A stretch of DNA of 7,258 nt from assembly GCA_016180375.1 (NCBI GenBank), contig JACPBJ010000158.1:1-7258 (forward strand), read 5' to 3'. This stretch comes from Nitrososphaerota archaeon. GTDB lineage: Archaea; Thermoproteota; Nitrososphaeria; Nitrososphaerales; UBA57. Positions 4,591 through 7,258 of the stretch are shown here, in pieces. The position numbers and the translations under genes were made by a program. Position 1 is the stretch's first letter. Every line of letters begins with the position of its first letter. Under the pieces are notes generated by a model, which was not told the origin of the DNA, did not search any database, and saw only the letters and a program-made list of their open reading frames with translations.

Positions 4591-6333
4591 ATGAAGTCCG
4601 AAGTCGTCGTAAGGATTGCGGGAGCCGCTGGTGACGGCATAGCATCTACGGGAGAGAGTTTTGCCCGTATAGCATCTCGCAGCGGTCTGCACATCTTTGC
4701 GTACAACAGCTACCAGTCCGTCATCAGAGGAGGCTCAGTATGGTTGCAGGTAAGGGCAGGCGACAGGAAAGTATACAGTCAGGGGGACATTGTTGACTTT
4801 CTCATAGCGCTCAACCAAGATGAAGTGAACAGGCACGCTCCGCTCATGTCTGATGTTGCAGGGATTCTCTACAACAGCGACAGGATGAAGATTCCTGATG
4901 GTGAAGTCAAGCCTGGCGTAAAGCTGTACCCTCTTCCTGTAAAGGAGATGACAGCGAAATATGGGTCAAATCCTGTCATGCAGAATACGGTTGCTCTTGG
5001 CGCCCTGACCAGAATGCTAGACATGAATTTCGATGTTGTGATTTCAGTCATCAAGGATACCTTTGGCGACAAGAACAAGGCCATAGTAGATGCTAACATT
5101 GGCGTAGCGCGCGGGGGGTATGACTATGCAGGCAGTAAATGGGGCAGTGCTGATTTCAAGCTGAAGTTTGATTATGCGAAGAGGAGGCCTGTAATGACCG
5201 GCAACCAAGCGATTGCCATGGGTGCGGTTGCCGCAGGTTGCAAGTTCTATGCTGCTTACCCGATGACTCCTGCCTCGTCGATACTGCACTGGATGGCTGC
5301 GCACAGCGATAAGTGTGGCGTAGTTGTCAAGCAAGCAGAAGACGAAATTGCAGTTCTGAACATGGCGATAGGTGCAGGTTTTGCAGGCGCTAGGGCCATG
5401 TGCGCGACTTCTGGAGGAGGCTTCGCGCTCATGACGGAAGCTGTTGGCCTTGCAGGAATGACGGAAACTCCAGTAGTCATTGTAACTTCTCAGAGAGGAG
5501 GACCTTCTACAGGACTTCCAACAAAGACAGAGCAAGGTGATCTCTTCCAAGTTTTTGGTGCCTCGCAGGGCGACTTTCCGAAGATCATTATTGCCCCTTC
5601 AACGGTTGAAGACTGCTACTACGCCACCGCCGAGGCTTTCAACCTTGCAGAGAAGTATCAGCTTCCTGTCATAATAATGAGCGATCTCTACCTATCAGAG
5701 CACATGGAGACAATTTCGAACATCAATTTCAAGGTGGCAATTGACAGAGGGCTAATGGCTAACAACGGAGGCGATGGTCAGCAATTCAAGAGGTATGCTT
5801 TCACGGAGACAGGCGTATCTCCAAGATCGCTCCCCGGCATGGAAGGTATGATCCATGTTGCTGCAAGCGATGAACATGATGAAACCGGCGTATTGATCAG
5901 CGATGTATTCACGGATGAAGAATTGCGTGTGAAAATCATGAACAAAAGGATGAGGAAGATGGAATTTGTGCTGAAGGAATTACCTGCCCCCACTCTGTAC
6001 GGGCCTGCTAATGCGGATATTACGCTGATTGGTTGGGGCTCAACTTACAGCGTGTTAAGAGAAACTGTTGAAACTCTTGCTGAAGACGATATAACTGCAA
6101 ATCACCTGCAGATAAGGTACCTTTGGCCTTTCCATGGCGATGCCGTGACAAAATTACTCGCAAAATCGAAAAGAATTCTGGATGTTGAAGGCAACTATTC
6201 AGGGCAGCTTGCAAGGCTGATCAGGATGGAAACTGGTGTCAAGATTGAAAATAAACTTCTGAAGTACGATGGAGAGCCGTTCTATCCCAATCAGGTAGTG
6301 AAGAAAGCTAAGGAGCTGGTAACAAGTGGCTGA
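4591..6333 (+). CDS. korA: 2-oxoacid:ferredoxin oxidoreductase, fused gamma-alpha subunit
   Basis: The large chain of a ferredoxin-dependent 2-oxoacid oxidoreductase, which with KorB converts a 2-oxoacid and CoA to acyl-CoA and CO2 while reducing ferredoxin. Domains: gamma domain at about 1-185, starting VVVRIAGAAGDGIASTGE with QSVIRGG (42-48); alpha domain from about 200, starting RRPVMTGNQAIAMGAVAAG. The YPMTP motif (223-227) corresponds to the YPITP substrate loop of Sulfolobus-type enzymes, followed by KQAEDEIAVLNMAIGA (thiamine-activating Glu) and GPSTGLPTKTEQGDL (304-318). The C-terminal CoA-side domain holds GWGSTYSVL and EGNYSGQL (533-540). At 580 residues it is near the length of Sulfolobus homologues, and the gamma-alpha fusion is typical of the archaeal two-subunit type. 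The start at ATG 4591 has GGAG 11 bases upstream. It overlaps korB by eight bases. Substrate (pyruvate, 2-oxoglutarate or both) is undecided. Confidence 0.95.
   Translation: MKSEVVVRIAGAAGDGIASTGESFARIASRSGLHIFAYNSYQSVIRGGSVWLQVRAGDRKVYSQGDIVDFLIALNQDEVNRHAPLMSDVAGILYNSDRMKIPDGEVKPGVKLYPLPVKEMTAKYGSNPVMQNTVALGALTRMLDMNFDVVISVIKDTFGDKNKAIVDANIGVARGGYDYAGSKWGSADFKLKFDYAKRRPVMTGNQAIAMGAVAAGCKFYAAYPMTPASSILHWMAAHSDKCGVVVKQAEDEIAVLNMAIGAGFAGARAMCATSGGGFALMTEAVGLAGMTETPVVIVTSQRGGPSTGLPTKTEQGDLFQVFGASQGDFPKIIIAPSTVEDCYYATAEAFNLAEKYQLPVIIMSDLYLSEHMETISNINFKVAIDRGLMANNGGDGQQFKRYAFTETGVSPRSLPGMEGMIHVAASDEHDETGVLISDVFTDEELRVKIMNKRMRKMEFVLKELPAPTLYGPANADITLIGWGSTYSVLRETVETLAEDDITANHLQIRYLWPFHGDAVTKLLAKSKRILDVEGNYSGQLARLIRMETGVKIENKLLKYDGEPFYPNQVVKKAKELVTSG
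6310..6315 (+). promoter_or_regulatory. Ribosome binding site of korB
   Basis: AAGGAG inside the end of korA stands ten bases before the GTG at 6326. It supports that GTG as the start despite the eight-base overlap, indicating coupled translation of the two subunits. Confidence 0.55.
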
Positions 6334-7189
6334 TCTGACTCTCTACAAATCAGAAACAAAGGCAACATGGTGCCCCGGCTGCGGAGACTTTGCAGTTCTT
6401 AGAGGAGTGCAGACGGCATTGGCAACTCTGGAGATAAATCCGAAGGATGTCGTAGTAGTTTCTGGAATAGGGTGCTCGTCAAACCTTCCCGGCTTCATAA
6501 AGAGCTACGGCTTCCACGGAATACACGGCAGAGCTCTACCAGTGGCCTCTGGCGTGAAACTTACCAACCCTGATCTAAAGGTCATGGTAACGGGAGGAGA
6601 TGGTGATGGCTACGGAATTGGATTAGGGCATTTTGTGCATTCTATGAGAAGAAATCTGGACATCAATTACATTGTGATGAACAATCAGATCTACGGTCTT
6701 ACAACCGGGCAAGCCTCTCCAACTACAGAGAAGACTCAGCGAACAAAGTCAACTCCGAAGGGAGTGATAGAGGTTCCAATCAATCCAATATCGCTGGCGC
6801 TGGTATCGGGAGCGACCTTCGTTGCAAGAGCATTCTCGGGCGATGCAGACCATCTTGTAAAGATGGTAGAGCTAGGGCTAAAGCACAAAGGGTTCTCTCT
6901 GGTTGATGTGTTGAGCCCATGCGTAACCTACAACAAGCACAATACTTACCAGTGGTTCAGGGAGCGCGTCTACAAGCTTGAAGATAATGGTCACAATCCA
7001 AAGAATTTAGATGAAGCGATAAAGAAGTCATTCGAATGGGATGTTAAGATACCCATTGGAGTTTTCTTCGAAACAGAAAGACCTACTTATGAGGAAGAGG
7101 AGCCCGGGCTGAAGAAAGGCCCTATAGTTTCGCAGACTCTGGGGATTGATGAAGAACTAGGAAAAGAACTGCTAAGAGAGCTAGAATAG
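6326..7189 (+). CDS. korB: 2-oxoacid:ferredoxin oxidoreductase, beta subunit
   Basis: The small chain of the enzyme, binding thiamine diphosphate and one [4Fe-4S] cluster. The likely cluster ligands are Cys16 and Cys19 in WCPGCGDF, Cys50 in SGIGCSS, and Cys199 in LSPCVTYN, the arrangement of the Sulfolobus-type beta subunit. The thiamine-diphosphate/Mg site is GGDGDGYGIGLGHF (90-103) with NNQIYGLTTGQASPT (119-133). At 287 residues it is close to the usual 280-305. The GTG start gives MADLTLYKSE and the conserved KATWCPGCG at the expected distance. There is no delta (2x[4Fe-4S]) subunit next to it, in keeping with the two-subunit archaeal form that passes electrons straight to ferredoxin. The CSSN and YGLTTGQ positions differ from the Lys residues I recall in Sulfolobus homologues. 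The acidic C-terminal tail is family-like. Intact, and last gene of the cluster. Confidence 0.95.
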   Translation: MADLTLYKSETKATWCPGCGDFAVLRGVQTALATLEINPKDVVVVSGIGCSSNLPGFIKSYGFHGIHGRALPVASGVKLTNPDLKVMVTGGDGDGYGIGLGHFVHSMRRNLDINYIVMNNQIYGLTTGQASPTTEKTQRTKSTPKGVIEVPINPISLALVSGATFVARAFSGDADHLVKMVELGLKHKGFSLVDVLSPCVTYNKHNTYQWFRERVYKLEDNGHNPKNLDEAIKKSFEWDVKIPIGVFFETERPTYEEEEPGLKKGPIVSQTLGIDEELGKELLRELE

Positions 7190-7197
7190 GGCTTAGC

Positions 7198-7203
7198 TTT
7201 TTT
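7198..7203 (+). terminator. T-tract terminator after korB
   Basis: Six consecutive T's begin nine bases after the korB stop, within GGGCTTAGCTTTTTTAGCAC. Archaeal RNA polymerase ends transcripts at such tracts without a strong hairpin. The remaining 55 bases to the window's end show no convincing gene. Confidence 0.45.
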
Positions 7204-7258
7204 AGCACGTCTTGGCAACATGACAGAGCAGTGCAAATAGACAGGGCTCATGTTCTTT

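Noticed and set aside
5044..5550. Long minus-strand open frame (168 codons) opposite korA
   Set aside because: It lies wholly antisense to the strongly conserved alpha domain of korA and its translation, rich in Ser, Arg and Cys, resembles no protein; a shadow frame.
7202..7258. Minus-strand frame open from the right edge to a TAA at 7204-7202, perhaps the end of a convergent gene
   Set aside because: Only 18 codons are visible, with no recognisable motif and unusual Cys/His content; other frames are open as well.

Overview
The window reads as a stretch of archaeal chromosome with moderate GC content. Evidence for archaea: AT-rich TATA-like boxes about 27-40 bases before several starts, very short predicted leaders, an archaeal-type Sssca1 zinc-ribbon gene, a two-subunit 2-oxoacid:ferredoxin oxidoreductase with a fused gamma-alpha chain, and a stand-alone MIP18/DUF59 protein. 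The gene mix and protein style suggest a Thermoproteota lineage near the Thaumarchaeota (possibly a deep, non-ammonia-oxidising one), but this placement is inference.

Layout. Left block, + strand (1-2049): the 3' two thirds of an AMP-forming acetyl-CoA synthetase entering from outside the window, an Sssca1-type zinc-ribbon protein two bases after the synthetase's original stop, then a small Rieske ferredoxin with its own TATA box. Middle (2046-3240, - strand): phosphoglycerate kinase, convergent with the Rieske gene and overlapping its stop codon. Next (3241-3862) is a region without a large intact gene: a broken small + strand frame coupled by a TGATG overlap to a 33-residue single-membrane-span ORF, then about 257 bases of repeat-rich, apparently non-coding DNA. 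Right block: a DUF59 gene on the - strand, divergent from a + strand cluster of a TusA/SirA-like protein, korA and korB (4282-7189), closed by a T-tract.

Function. KorAB oxidises 2-oxoacids to acyl-CoA and reduces ferredoxin; the synthetase would make acetyl-CoA from acetate; phosphoglycerate kinase belongs to glycolysis/gluconeogenesis. The Rieske protein could be an electron carrier, while DUF59 (Fe-S assembly) and TusA (sulfur carriage) fit a neighbourhood rich in Fe-S enzymes.

The main surprise is damage in core genes. The synthetase has lost the segment holding its conserved C-terminal PKTRSGK-type lysine motif and is frameshifted, with its expected tail still readable in another frame (1232-1327). 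Phosphoglycerate kinase is broken inside the conserved RVDFNVP segment, with its real N-terminus in another frame (3180-3240). A third small gene at 3369-3504 also needs a frame change. These could be real gene decay, strain-variant deletions or assembly errors. The second main point is the repeat-bearing spacer 3606-3862, a candidate for an unrecognised RNA or regulatory element.
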